DNA of 64,000 nt. It comes from JAVJQS01 sp040218815 (GTDB lineage Bacteria > Bacteroidota > Bacteroidia > Flavobacteriales_E > Vicingaceae). Made by a program: the position numbers and the translations under genes. This document shows, piece by piece, positions 26,088 through 34,612 of this stretch. Within the stretch, counting starts at the first letter, position 1. The number at the start of each line of letters is the position of its first letter. The notes under the pieces are model-generated. The model did not search any database. It saw only the letters and a program-made list of their open reading frames with translations, and was not told where the DNA came from. Location of the stretch: the NCBI GenBank assembly GCA_040218815.1, contig JAVJQS010000008.1:221592-285591 (forward strand), given 5' to 3'.

Positions 26088-26798
26088 ATGGCTTACAAAC
26101 GAATTCTCTTAAAATTAAGCGGCGAAGCACTTATGGGTGCAAAACAATTTGGAATTGATCATAATAGGCTCAATCAATATGCTATTGAAATCAAAGAGGT
26201 TGTAGAGTCTGGTGTTGAGGTAGCCATTGTAATTGGCGGAGGGAATATATTTAGAGGTATTCAAGCCCAAAATGGAGGTATTGAGCGCGTTCAAGGTGAT
26301 TATATGGGTATGTTGGCCACGGTAATCAACAGTATGGCACTGCAATCTGCTTTAGAAGAAATTGATGTATACACCAGGTTGCAAACAGCTATTAAGATGG
26401 AGCAAATAGCCGAGCCTTATATTCGAAGAAAAGCCGTTCGACATTTAGAAAAAGGGCGAGTGGTAATATTTGGTGCTGGAACAGGAAACCCATATTTTAC
26501 AACTGATACAGCAGCAAGTTTAAGGGCTATAGAGATTGAAGCCGACGTTATTCTCAAAGGAACACGTGTAGATGGTATATATGATTCTGATCCTGAAAAG
26601 AATGCAAATGCCATTAAGTATGAAAAAATCTCTTTTACTGAAGTTTACGAAAAAGGTTTAAACGTAATGGATTTAACAGCATTTACATTATGTAATGAAA
26701 ACAAACTGCCAATTGTTGTTTTCGATATGAATACTCCAGGTAATTTATTAGACGTAGTAAAAGGCAAAGAAGAAGTCGGGACTTTAGTAGAGTTTTAA
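26088..26798 (+). CDS. pyrH: UMP kinase
   Basis: 236 residues, hexameric cytosolic enzyme phosphorylating UMP to UDP. The amino-acid-kinase fold motifs are clear: ILLKLSGEALMG at the start, IVIGGGNIFRG, DYMGMLATVINSMAL, TDTAASLRAIEIEADVILKGTRVDGIYDSDP and the C-terminal DMNTPGNL. Separated from tsf by a terminator and its own promoter box; frr follows after 46 bases, the usual neighbour. Confidence 0.97.
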   Translation: MAYKRILLKLSGEALMGAKQFGIDHNRLNQYAIEIKEVVESGVEVAIVIGGGNIFRGIQAQNGGIERVQGDYMGMLATVINSMALQSALEEIDVYTRLQTAIKMEQIAEPYIRRKAVRHLEKGRVVIFGAGTGNPYFTTDTAASLRAIEIEADVILKGTRVDGIYDSDPEKNANAIKYEKISFTEVYEKGLNVMDLTAFTLCNENKLPIVVFDMNTPGNLLDVVKGKEEVGTLVEF

Positions 26799-26844
26799 AA
26801 CATTGAAGAATTGTTTAATTTCATGCCTTTAAAAATGATAAGTT

Positions 26845-27408
26845 ATGGACGAGGATATTGAGATAATGTTGGAAACCATTGAGGAATTGATGGAAAAATC
26901 AATTGATCACTTGGAAAAAGAGTTGACAAAAATTAGAGCTGGAAAAGCTAATCCGTCAATGGTTGGAAGTGTAATGGTTGATTATTACGGTTCAATGACT
27001 CCATTAACTCAAGTAGCTAATGTAGGAACAATGGATGCTAGAACTTTGACTATTCAGCCTTGGGAAAAAGCTTCACTTGAACCAATTGAAAGAGCGATAA
27101 TCAATTCCAACTTAGGACTAAATCCCCAAAATAATGGTGAAATGATTCTCATAAATGTTCCTCAATTGACTGAAGAGCGCAGAAGAGAATTAGTTAAACA
27201 AGCTAAAGCAGAAGCTGAAGAAGCTAAAGTTGGAATTCGAAATGCTCGTAAAGAAGGGAATGACGAGGTGAAGAAATTCCAAAAAGACGGAATGTCTGAT
27301 GATGAAGCTAAAGCAGTGGAAGAAAGCATTCAGGAATTAACAGATAAGCATAGCACCAAAATCGACCAAATCCTTGTGAGCAAGGAAGCTGATATTATGA
27401 AAGTCTAG
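26845..27408 (+). CDS. frr: Ribosome recycling factor
   Basis: 187 residues. With EF-G it splits post-termination ribosomes. Seen: MEKSIDHLEKELTKIRAGKANPSMV, VDYYGSMTPLTQVANVGTMDARTLTIQPWEK, NNGEMILINVPQLTEERRRELVKQAK, and the C-terminal helix to LVSKEADIMKV. Its last 14 bases overlap, tail to tail, the coding end of the epimerase gene. Confidence 0.97.
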   Translation: MDEDIEIMLETIEELMEKSIDHLEKELTKIRAGKANPSMVGSVMVDYYGSMTPLTQVANVGTMDARTLTIQPWEKASLEPIERAIINSNLGLNPQNNGEMILINVPQLTEERRRELVKQAKAEAEEAKVGIRNARKEGNDEVKKFQKDGMSDDEAKAVEESIQELTDKHSTKIDQILVSKEADIMKV

Positions 27409-28417
27409 CCAATTCCGCTTTATGGCTTAAAAATAAAGCAGCACTCTTTTCTATCGTCTCATCAATTGATTCAAATTCGAAAGCCAATTCATTTTTTAAT
27501 TTAGCAGCATCATAACACTTTGAAGCATAAGCTGTTTGTATGCTCTTAGAAGATAGCACGGCAGTTTTTCCAGTTAGTTTAGCACGAACTTGATCTAAGT
27601 TTTTCATTAATACAGCTAAAAGGTAATTAGCCCTTATTACAGGTGGGCGCACTTTTAAGGATCTAGCTATTTTCTCAAAAAGAAGTTTAAAGGACATATT
27701 TTCACCTACTAAAATGAATCGTTCGTTGACTATATCACTATCCATTAATTGCAGCATGACTTTGACTACATCAGTTACACTAACAAATCCATTTTCCCCT
27801 GGAGTATAAAATTTTAAACCATCATAAACACGTTTTATGATCTTTAAACTGCTGCCTTCCCAATCTCCAAAACCCAAAATCGTAGAAGGGTTCACTATTA
27901 CAACGGGCAAGCCTTCTTGAGAAGCTCGCCACACTTCATTCTCTGAGTAGTATTTACTAATGGAGTAGCTTGAGGTAGATTTGTTATTTTGCCATTGTGC
28001 CGCCTCATCAGTACAATTACTATTGGGGTATTCGCCTAATGAAGCCACAGAACTCACAAAACAGAATTTTTTGATGTTAAATTCTAAACTCAAGTTTACA
28101 ACATTTTCAGTGCCTTCTACATTTACTTTTATCAGTTGATTAGCCGACTTAGAATCAAATGATACGAAGGCGGCTGCATGGTAAACATAGTTCACATCTT
28201 TAAAAGCATCTTTCAAACTAAAATAGTCTAATACGTCTGCTTTCACCCATTCAATCTGATTTATCTGCTCTGTTGCACCATAAGTTTTAAAGACGAGTTT
28301 TGTCTTTTCTATTGATTTTTCAGAGCGGTAAATAGCCCGGATTTTAGCTTCTCGTTTTGAAAGAAAATAAAGCAAATGACTGCCCACTAAACCTGTTCCA
28401 CCTGTAACTAAAATCAT
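27395..28417 (-). CDS. NAD-dependent epimerase/dehydratase family protein (extended SDR)
   Basis: 340 residues from the ATG at 28417 (MILVTGGTGLVGSHLL). An in-frame TTG at 28435 is rejected as start because it is the last three bases of a TAATTTTG promoter box. The Rossmann glycine motif TGGTGLVG is at residues 5-12; the catalytic YSISK (Tyr-x-x-x-Lys) and upstream SSVASLGE serine are present. Members act on nucleotide sugars, dihydroflavonol-like or sterol-like substrates; the substrate cannot be told. The 3' end overlaps frr by 14 bases on the opposite strand. Confidence 0.85.
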   Translation of the reverse strand: MILVTGGTGLVGSHLLYFLSKREAKIRAIYRSEKSIEKTKLVFKTYGATEQINQIEWVKADVLDYFSLKDAFKDVNYVYHAAAFVSFDSKSANQLIKVNVEGTENVVNLSLEFNIKKFCFVSSVASLGEYPNSNCTDEAAQWQNNKSTSSYSISKYYSENEVWRASQEGLPVVIVNPSTILGFGDWEGSSLKIIKRVYDGLKFYTPGENGFVSVTDVVKVMLQLMDSDIVNERFILVGENMSFKLLFEKIARSLKVRPPVIRANYLLAVLMKNLDQVRAKLTGKTAVLSSKSIQTAYASKCYDAAKLKNELAFEFESIDETIEKSAALFLSHKAELARLS

Positions 28418-28432
28418 GTCGACTATTTGCTT

Positions 28433-28440
28433 CAAAATTA
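28433..28440 (-). promoter_or_regulatory. -7 promoter box TAATTTTG for the epimerase gene
   Basis: Perfect TAnnTTTG, 15 bases before the ATG at 28417; it excludes the upstream in-frame TTG at 28435 as start. Confidence 0.55.
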
Positions 28441-28486
28441 AAGATTAAAGCTACTGTTATTGCACAGCATAAGATTTTTGAATCAC

Positions 28487-28494
28487 TATCTTTG
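28487..28494 (+). promoter_or_regulatory. -7 promoter box TATCTTTG for tyrS
   Basis: Perfect TAnnTTTG, 18 bases before the tyrS ATG, within the 95-base divergent gap shared with the epimerase gene. No T-box or other leader structure fits in the remaining space. Confidence 0.55.
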
Positions 28495-28512
28495 CAAAAA
28501 AAAACTGACTGA

Positions 28513-29790
28513 ATGGACTTTGTTGCAGAATTAGAATGGAGAGGCATGATACACAACATCACGCCTAATACGCAAGAACAATTGAACAAAGAGCAAACCA
28601 CAGGATATGTTGGTTTCGATCCAACTGCTGACTCTTTGCATATTGGCAACCTGGTGCCCATAATGCTTTTGACTCATTTTCAAAATGCTGGTCACAAACC
28701 AATTGCTTTGGTTGGTGGAGCTACCGGCATGGTTGGAGACCCCTCTGGAAAATCAGAGGAGAGAAACTTTTTAACAGAGGAGGTATTACAACATAACCTG
28801 GAATGTCAGAAAAAACAATTGGAGAAGTTTTTAGATTTTTCTTCTGATAGGGAAAATGCAGCTGAAATAGTAAACAATTATGACTGGTTTAAGAATTTCT
28901 CATTTTTGCAGTTTATGCGCGATGCGGGAAAACACATTACCGTAAACTACATGCTGGCAAAAGACTCCGTGAAGAAACGATTAGAAACTGGCTTATCATT
29001 TACAGAGTTTTCTTATCAATTGATACAAGGCTATGACTTTTATTGGTTGAATCAACATAAGAATTGCAAGCTGCAAATGGGTGGCTCAGATCAATGGGGT
29101 AACATTGTAACTGGAACTGAATTTATTCGACGAAAGTCAAACGATGAAGCCTTTGCCCTGACTTGTCCATTAATTACTAAGTCTGATGGCAGTAAGTTTG
29201 GTAAATCAGAAGGAGGAAATGTCTGGCTGGATGCCGATAAAACTTCACCGTATAAATTCTACCAATTTTGGTTAAACTCTTCTGATGAAGATGCTTCAAA
29301 ATACATCAGAATTTTTACCTTGAAATCGGAAGGTGAGATTGAAGAACTTGAAAAAGCTCATCAAGTTGCTCCTCACCAAAGAATATTGCAGAAAGCCTTA
29401 GCCGAAGATATTACCATTCGAGTTCATTCAGCTCAGGAATTAGAAAATGCTTTAACTGCATCTGAAATATTGTTTGGCAATGCAACAGAAGAAAGTTTAA
29501 GTAGTCTGTCAGAAAAAGATTTCTTAAGTGTATTTGAAGGAGTTCCTCAAGCTGAAGTAGCCAAAAGCACTATCGAAGGTGGACAAGAAATTATTGATTT
29601 TAGCGTTAATGTGGCTAAAGCATTTAGCTCTAATGGAGAAGCGAGAAGAATGATTCAAAATAATGGATTAAGTATTAATAAAACCAAAGTAGATCTTGAT
29701 AAAACTATTAATGCTGATGACTTAATTCACGAAAAATATATTTTGTTACAGAAAGGGAAGAAGAATTATTATTTAGTGCATGTGGTATAG
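28513..29790 (+). CDS. tyrS: Tyrosyl-tRNA synthetase
   Basis: 425 residues. Class I synthetase: GFDPTADSLHIGN carries the HIGH-type motif (HIGN), followed by the tyrosine-site segments YQLIQGYDFYWLN and MGGSDQWGNIVTG, and the KMSKS-type loop as SKFGKS. A C-terminal S4-like RNA-binding domain (RMIQNNGLSINKTKVD) completes it. The last 11 bases overlap the next gene. Confidence 0.97.
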   Translation: MDFVAELEWRGMIHNITPNTQEQLNKEQTTGYVGFDPTADSLHIGNLVPIMLLTHFQNAGHKPIALVGGATGMVGDPSGKSEERNFLTEEVLQHNLECQKKQLEKFLDFSSDRENAAEIVNNYDWFKNFSFLQFMRDAGKHITVNYMLAKDSVKKRLETGLSFTEFSYQLIQGYDFYWLNQHKNCKLQMGGSDQWGNIVTGTEFIRRKSNDEAFALTCPLITKSDGSKFGKSEGGNVWLDADKTSPYKFYQFWLNSSDEDASKYIRIFTLKSEGEIEELEKAHQVAPHQRILQKALAEDITIRVHSAQELENALTASEILFGNATEESLSSLSEKDFLSVFEGVPQAEVAKSTIEGGQEIIDFSVNVAKAFSSNGEARRMIQNNGLSINKTKVDLDKTINADDLIHEKYILLQKGKKNYYLVHVV

Positions 29791-30496
29791 AACTTTATTA
29801 TTAGGTATCATTTTTATTACGTCTACTTCATCAGCCGATAAAGCTGTTATGCAAGTTGAGAAAACACGTGTTTTAATTGTTCCTTTTGATAGGGTTGACT
29901 TTTATTCCCAAGTTGAAGTTCCAATACTCTTAGGAAGTAATGGGTTTACTGATGATAAGCAGATTTATCCAGCTTACAAGAAAGAATTGATTAGGGTACT
30001 TGGTCAAGAACGACAAAATTTTTCATTTTTTGAGCTTCCTGAGTCAGAGGCAAAAGTTCTAAAGCAACAAGTACCTACTGTTCATAAAATGACTCCAGTA
30101 AGTCATTATGGAGTTGATCTTAGCCTCTTGCGAGACAGCACTTTAATAAAAAGATACCTTTCAAACTTTGGTGCAGATTATATTTTGTTTTTATGCCGAT
30201 ATGAAATAAATACCAAACCCTTTATCAGTTCTAAAAGCTTTGATGGATCAACTTTTGTGAATTGGTCACGACACGAAATTGATTATGAACTTTTTAATTC
30301 TGAGCAAAAGCTAGTTGCAATGGCGAGTTCTTTTACCCTGACTCCTCGACAACCAACTGACTCTACTTATTTAACCTATGGAGTTCGATTAGAAGGAATG
30401 AGTTATGCTTTTGAAGATTTACAAGAAGACATTATAAGAAAAGAAAAACGCTATAAAGGAAAGCCTATCTATAAGATTAAGCGAAAAAATAAATAG
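29780..30496 (+). CDS. Uncharacterised secreted protein
   Basis: 238 residues; I do not recognise a family. The N-terminus (MWYRTLLLGIIFITSTSSADKA) is a plausible signal peptide. The rest is mixed alpha/beta with conserved-looking VLIVPFDRVDFYSQVEVPILLGSN, a segment reminiscent of lipoprotein-like periplasmic proteins of Bacteroidota, and a basic C-terminus (KEKRYKGKPIYKIKRKNK). It starts inside the last codons of tyrS (11-base overlap) and so probably depends on tyrS transcription. Its stop lies only three bases from the stop of the convergent LuxE-like gene. Confidence 0.65.
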   Translation: MWYRTLLLGIIFITSTSSADKAVMQVEKTRVLIVPFDRVDFYSQVEVPILLGSNGFTDDKQIYPAYKKELIRVLGQERQNFSFFELPESEAKVLKQQVPTVHKMTPVSHYGVDLSLLRDSTLIKRYLSNFGADYILFLCRYEINTKPFISSKSFDGSTFVNWSRHEIDYELFNSEQKLVAMASSFTLTPRQPTDSTYLTYGVRLEGMSYAFEDLQEDIIRKEKRYKGKPIYKIKRKNK

Positions 30497-30499
30497 ACA

Positions 30500-31507
30500 T
30501 TACACAACCATAAGGTTACAACCTCTTATAGTTGTCTTATCATACCTGCCTAGAATTTCAAAATTAGTATCATTAATCTTTTTGCCTAAGTCATCAGTTT
30601 GAATGAAGGCACATGAATAAATGTTCGCTAAATCTATAATATTGATGCCACCAGTTTCTCCAAATTGTGCAAATGAGAAGGGGTCATCGAACTTTCGAAT
30701 TAGTACCTTCATCCAGTTTGGAGGACTAAACTTTCCGTGTTCAGATGAGTAGGCCTGAGAAAGTAATTCAGTCATCCCATACTCTGAATGAATACAATCT
30801 GTTTGAAGGCCTTCTATTAACTTTTTATGTAGTTCTTCCCGAATTAATTCTTTCCTTTTTCCTTTCATACCGCCAGTTTCCATTACAATTAAATTAGAGT
30901 TTTTAACTGGTTTAAATGCTTCAATAAAGTCTAATAATCCAAATGATACTCCAATTAGAAGCACCTTTTTGTTTTTGGCAGCTAGTGCATTAAGGGTGTT
31001 ATTTAAGGCATTTAAATCATCTAAAAAAAATCCACTTTCTGTATGATTGCTTTTATCGATTAACTGTTTTGCCATATAAACTAAGGAAGATCCTTTTCTC
31101 TCCAGATATGATGGTAGTAATGCTAAGATTCGATATTGATTAACATTACCATAAAAATGCTCAAATGCATGTTCAAAACTCTTCTCATAAAGTGAAAGTT
31201 CTTTTATGTAATGTTTACTTGTTTGGCTAGAGCTCGTTCCACTACTTGTAAATATTTCTTTGGCTTCAAAAGAGCTTGTTTTTACTTCATGGGATTTGAA
31301 GAAGGATATCGGTAAAAATGGAATAGTATCTATTGATTTTACTTTTTGATGTTGAACACCAATCAGATCACAATATTTTTTATATACGACGTTTTCTTTG
31401 TATTGAAATTGAAATAATTCCAATGCCGTAGGTTCAAAGTTATTTGGACTTAAGTTAAATAGCCTTTGCTGAAATTGCTTAGGATCAAAAGTATTTCTTA
31501 AATTCAA
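30500..31507 (-). CDS. LuxE/PaaK-type acyl-protein synthetase (adenylate-forming) family protein
   Basis: 335 residues. The adenylate-forming motif is visible as EIFTSSGTSSSQTSKH (Thr/Ser/Gly-rich P-loop) near residue 90, with VMETGGMKGKRKELIREEL, HSEYGMTELLSQAYS as the ATP-binding motif, and QTDDLGKKIND before a C-terminal GRYD segment. LuxE-type proteins activate fatty acids for transfer to a protein; no luxC or luxD accompanies it. In Bacteroidota such single genes are often annotated as acyl transferases of unknown role. Start is TTG at 31507; no ATG exists before the upstream stop. Confidence 0.75.
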   Translation of the reverse strand: MNLRNTFDPKQFQQRLFNLSPNNFEPTALELFQFQYKENVVYKKYCDLIGVQHQKVKSIDTIPFLPISFFKSHEVKTSSFEAKEIFTSSGTSSSQTSKHYIKELSLYEKSFEHAFEHFYGNVNQYRILALLPSYLERKGSSLVYMAKQLIDKSNHTESGFFLDDLNALNNTLNALAAKNKKVLLIGVSFGLLDFIEAFKPVKNSNLIVMETGGMKGKRKELIREELHKKLIEGLQTDCIHSEYGMTELLSQAYSSEHGKFSPPNWMKVLIRKFDDPFSFAQFGETGGINIIDLANIYSCAFIQTDDLGKKINDTNFEILGRYDKTTIRGCNLMVV

Positions 31508-31535
31508 TTTAATTGTTTCTGATTAACTTTATAAA

Positions 31536-31991
31536 GTGAAAATAACTATAAAAATAGGATTCTGTGTGCTGTTTCTTGCAAGTTTAATATCCTGTAAGAA
31601 AGACAATAATTTTCCTGACGAGCCAGTAATTGAGGTTCGCGACTTTTATAAGCAAAATAATAATATAGCTATCTGGAAAATTGGCTTTACTGATGGCGAT
31701 GGTGATATTGGTGTGCGAAATGCCGCTGATGAAGATAATTTCATAGTTAGTATTTTCTCAATAATTGATGGTCGAGCCAACGAAAGAGAAGGTCAAGCTT
31801 ATAGAATTCCAGTGGTAGAAAATATTAGAACTGCTGCAGGAATTGAAGGGGAGTTTGAATTTAAAATAGAGACTGACTTATTACTTTTAGATAGTATTCC
31901 TATTGATAGCGCTTACTATCGCGCCTATGTAATTGACCGTTCAGGCAACCAAAGTAATACAGTTGAAACACCTATTTTTTCGACTAACTAA
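31536..31991 (+). CDS. Uncharacterised lipoprotein
   Basis: 151 residues starting at GTG 31536. The lipobox LASLISCKK places the acylated cysteine at about residue 20. The mature part begins with a DEPVIEVRDFYKQNNNIAIWKIGFTDGDGDIG stretch resembling Bacteroidota lipoproteins with calcium-like Asp/Gly repeats, and ends SGNQSNTVETPIFSTN. No known domain is recognised. A one-mismatch promoter box (TAACTTTA, 31524-31531) ends four bases before the GTG. The last eight bases overlap the convergent Na/Pi symporter gene. Confidence 0.7.
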   Translation: MKITIKIGFCVLFLASLISCKKDNNFPDEPVIEVRDFYKQNNNIAIWKIGFTDGDGDIGVRNAADEDNFIVSIFSIIDGRANEREGQAYRIPVVENIRTAAGIEGEFEFKIETDLLLLDSIPIDSAYYRAYVIDRSGNQSNTVETPIFSTN

Positions 31992-33687
31992 TCTGTCCAG
32001 TAGTAGCTTCACTTATGCTCATAACGTGATCACCAAGGCTTTCCATAGCAGAAAAGATATCAGTATAAATCATACCACTTTCATACTTATATTCTCCCTT
32101 TTCTATACTTTTTAGATGGCTCTTTTTTAGTTTGTTACGCATTTCATTTATTGCTTTTTCAGCCGATTGAGCAGCATTCAAATTATTGCCTTGCAATTCA
32201 TCTTCTAAGTTTACTTGCATTTGTTCTAGGGCAACCTCCAATAACTTAAACATATCAAGCAGGTTTTGACGTTGTTTAGGGATAAAGTAGATTTTATCTT
32301 CAGCTTTTCTTTTTATTGTTCTAGCCATGCTATAATTTATGTCTCCTATGGTCTCTAAATCATCAGCAATACTCAGCATAGACCGAATCTGAAGTGAATT
32401 TAACTCAGTCAGCTCTCCTTCTGAAACTTTGGCTAAATAGACAACTATTTCAGATTCTATTTTGTCGGTAATTTCTTCGTATTTTTCTATTCTACTTACC
32501 AGTTTTTTAAATTTCTTCTTATCAGTTTCAACTAAAAGTTCCGGAATAAATCCAGTCATTTTTCGGATTAGCTTACCAAATTTTAGCACTTCTTTCTTGG
32601 CCTCTAAAATTGAAGCTTCTGTATTTACCATTGTAGTAGAGCTAATGAATTCCAGATGAAATGCTTCATCTTCCATTCCTTTAGAGGGGACTAGTTTAGT
32701 AACTACCCGTGCAATTAATGGGATGAAACCAATCATCAAAGTGGTATTAATTACATTAAAAACGGTATGGAAAAATGAGAGTTGTAACTCCGATTGTGAT
32801 TTATCAATGTTTGGAATAACTGATTGCAGAAATTCTTGAGCAGGTGTCCATAAATAGTTAATAAAATCTAGGAAATGGGGAAATAAAAGCACTAACCAAG
32901 TGACGCCTAATACATTGAAAATAAAGTGTGCTCTTGCAGCACGTTTTGCATGCACATTTGCAACAATTGCAGCTAAGTTTGCGGTTATAGTCGTTCCGAT
33001 GTTTTCACCCAAAACCATTGCTGCTGCTATTTCAAATGTGATTACTTCATTAAATAACAAGGTTAGTGTTAATGCCATAGCAGCAGAAGAAGATTGCACA
33101 ATAATAGTTACAAGAGTTCCTACTGCAACAAATAACAAGGTTGAAAGAATACCATAATCAGTGAAACCAGCTAGAAATTCTAAAAATTCAGGGTTTTGAT
33201 TTAAATCAGGAACTGAATTTTTGAGTGCATCTAATCCTAAAAATAACAACGCAAAACCTATAAAAACTTCAGCTAAAGATCGAAATGATGACCGTTTCGA
33301 AAACATAAAAGGAAAACCAATTGCTATAATGGGCAAAGCAAAAGAGGAAATACTGACCTTGAAACCGAAAAAAGCAATGAGCCAGGCAGTTATTGTAGTT
33401 CCAATATTTGCACCCATTATCACTCCAATTGACTCTATTAAGCTCAATAATCCAGCATTGGCAAAACTTACTACCATTACAGTAGTAGCCGAGGAAGATT
33501 GCACTAAACAGGTTATTAAGAAGCCAGTAAAAACGCCTAAATAGCGATTCTTGGTCATGCTTTTTAATATGTCTCTCAATTTTGAACCAGCTGTTCTCTG
33601 GATACCTTCACTCATGACTTTCATGCCATAGATAAAAAATCCCAGTGCTCCGAATAGCTGCAATAAGTCAAGAAAAGAGTAATCCAT
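31984..33687 (-). CDS. Na/Pi cotransporter family protein with C-terminal PhoU-like domain
   Basis: 567 residues from the ATG at 33687 (MDYSFLDLLQLFGALGFFIYGMK); an in-frame TTG at 33720 is part of a TACTTTTG promoter box and is rejected. Two inverted halves each carry a QSSS motif (LVQSSSATTVM at about 62-72 and IVQSSSAAMAL around 205), the hallmark of the NptA/SLC34 family, with eight or more membrane helices over residues 1-330. Residues about 350-567 form PhoU-like helical bundles (SIADDLETIGDINYSM). Imports phosphate with sodium; regulation by PhoU-like domain is an inference. Confidence 0.92.
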   Translation of the reverse strand: MDYSFLDLLQLFGALGFFIYGMKVMSEGIQRTAGSKLRDILKSMTKNRYLGVFTGFLITCLVQSSSATTVMVVSFANAGLLSLIESIGVIMGANIGTTITAWLIAFFGFKVSISSFALPIIAIGFPFMFSKRSSFRSLAEVFIGFALLFLGLDALKNSVPDLNQNPEFLEFLAGFTDYGILSTLLFVAVGTLVTIIVQSSSAAMALTLTLLFNEVITFEIAAAMVLGENIGTTITANLAAIVANVHAKRAARAHFIFNVLGVTWLVLLFPHFLDFINYLWTPAQEFLQSVIPNIDKSQSELQLSFFHTVFNVINTTLMIGFIPLIARVVTKLVPSKGMEDEAFHLEFISSTTMVNTEASILEAKKEVLKFGKLIRKMTGFIPELLVETDKKKFKKLVSRIEKYEEITDKIESEIVVYLAKVSEGELTELNSLQIRSMLSIADDLETIGDINYSMARTIKRKAEDKIYFIPKQRQNLLDMFKLLEVALEQMQVNLEDELQGNNLNAAQSAEKAINEMRNKLKKSHLKSIEKGEYKYESGMIYTDIFSAMESLGDHVMSISEATTGQIS

Positions 33688-33717
33688 TTTAAGGTGTTCT
33701 ATGAAGTTGAAAGCCCG

Positions 33718-33725
33718 CAAAAGTA
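33718..33725 (-). promoter_or_regulatory. -7 promoter box TACTTTTG for the Na/Pi symporter gene
   Basis: Perfect TAnnTTTG, 30 bases before the ATG at 33687; decides against the TTG start at 33720. Confidence 0.6.
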
Positions 33726-33912
33726 ATCAGAGAAAAAAGAGCGATTGTTAAGCAAACGTTAAGGTATAAAGCGGTAAAAATAAGTTGTTTTTGAAGAAAG
33801 TAGAAATAAAAGAAAAAATAGAATACGAGTTTGATTAATATAAACTTAATATCATTTCAATAAGTTCATGATTGCTTAAACTGATTTTAATGGAAAGCAC
33901 ACAATGAGCTTC

Positions 33913-33920
33913 TAAGTTTG
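33913..33920 (+). promoter_or_regulatory. -7 promoter box TAAGTTTG for the atypical response regulator
   Basis: Perfect TAnnTTTG, 17 bases before the ATG at 33938; the in-frame GTG at 33920 overlaps its last base and is therefore not the start. Confidence 0.5.
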
Positions 33921-33937
33921 TGTTCAGTTTAATAGCT

Positions 33938-34612
33938 ATGTATAATAATAAGCTCCTATTAGTTCACGAAAACAAGCAAGAGTTAATTGCAATTGCCGAT
34001 TATTTGAGTGCGGAAGGTTTTCATATCACAAAAGCAGAGAATGGTATTGGCTTAAATAAGAAGCTTGAAAATCAAAAACCAGATATCATGTTATTGCCAG
34101 TTGAAATGGATGCTGTTAATGGAGTTGACCTATGTCATACCATAAAATCTGGAAATAAAACTGCCGATATTTTCATTATCCTTTTAAGTAATAAAAAGGA
34201 GGAGTTTACGCAAGTTGCAGGTTTAGAATCGGGAGCGGATGACTTTTTATTTCAACCTATACACGAGCGAGTGCTACTAGGAAGAATAAATGCGCTACTA
34301 AAACGAAAGAAGTGGAGAAGTATAGATTTTACAACTAATCCGCTTGTTATTGATAATGAACGCTATCTAATTATAAAAGAAGGAGTAGAATATTATTTAC
34401 CAAAAAAGGAATTTGAGATTTTGTCTTTGTTGTATTCCAAGCCCAATAAAGTTTTTTCTAGAGATGAGATTAAAAACGCAATTTGGGAAAACTTTGAGAA
34501 GGTGAGAGGTAGAACAGTAGATGTTCATATTCGAAAAATTCGGGAAAAAATTGGTGATAATCTAATAGCTACAATTAAAGGAGTAGGTTATCGATTAGAT
34601 TTAGCTTCTTAG
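33938..34612 (+). CDS. OmpR-family response regulator with degenerate receiver domain (no phospho-acceptor Asp)
   Basis: 224 residues from the ATG at 33938 (MYNNKLLLVHENK). The receiver fold is evident but its chemistry is gone: the acidic pair is H10-E11, the phospho-acceptor position in PDIMLLPVEM is P54, the Thr/Ser is S84, and the conserved Lys is Q106 (FLFQPIHE). The C-terminal winged helix (about 130-224) is well preserved (KEFEILSLLYSKPNKVFSRDEIKNAIWE, RGRTVDVHIRKIREKIG, TIKGVGYRLD). So it is a DNA-binding protein that cannot be controlled by aspartyl phosphorylation. No histidine kinase is adjacent. Monocistronic. Confidence 0.9.
   Translation: MYNNKLLLVHENKQELIAIADYLSAEGFHITKAENGIGLNKKLENQKPDIMLLPVEMDAVNGVDLCHTIKSGNKTADIFIILLSNKKEEFTQVAGLESGADDFLFQPIHERVLLGRINALLKRKKWRSIDFTTNPLVIDNERYLIIKEGVEYYLPKKEFEILSLLYSKPNKVFSRDEIKNAIWENFEKVRGRTVDVHIRKIREKIGDNLIATIKGVGYRLDLAS

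Noticed and set aside
33221..33544. Open frame of 107 codons opposite the Na/Pi symporter gene
   Set aside because: Antisense shadow of membrane helices; Lys/Pro-rich composition typical of reverse translation of hydrophobic codons.
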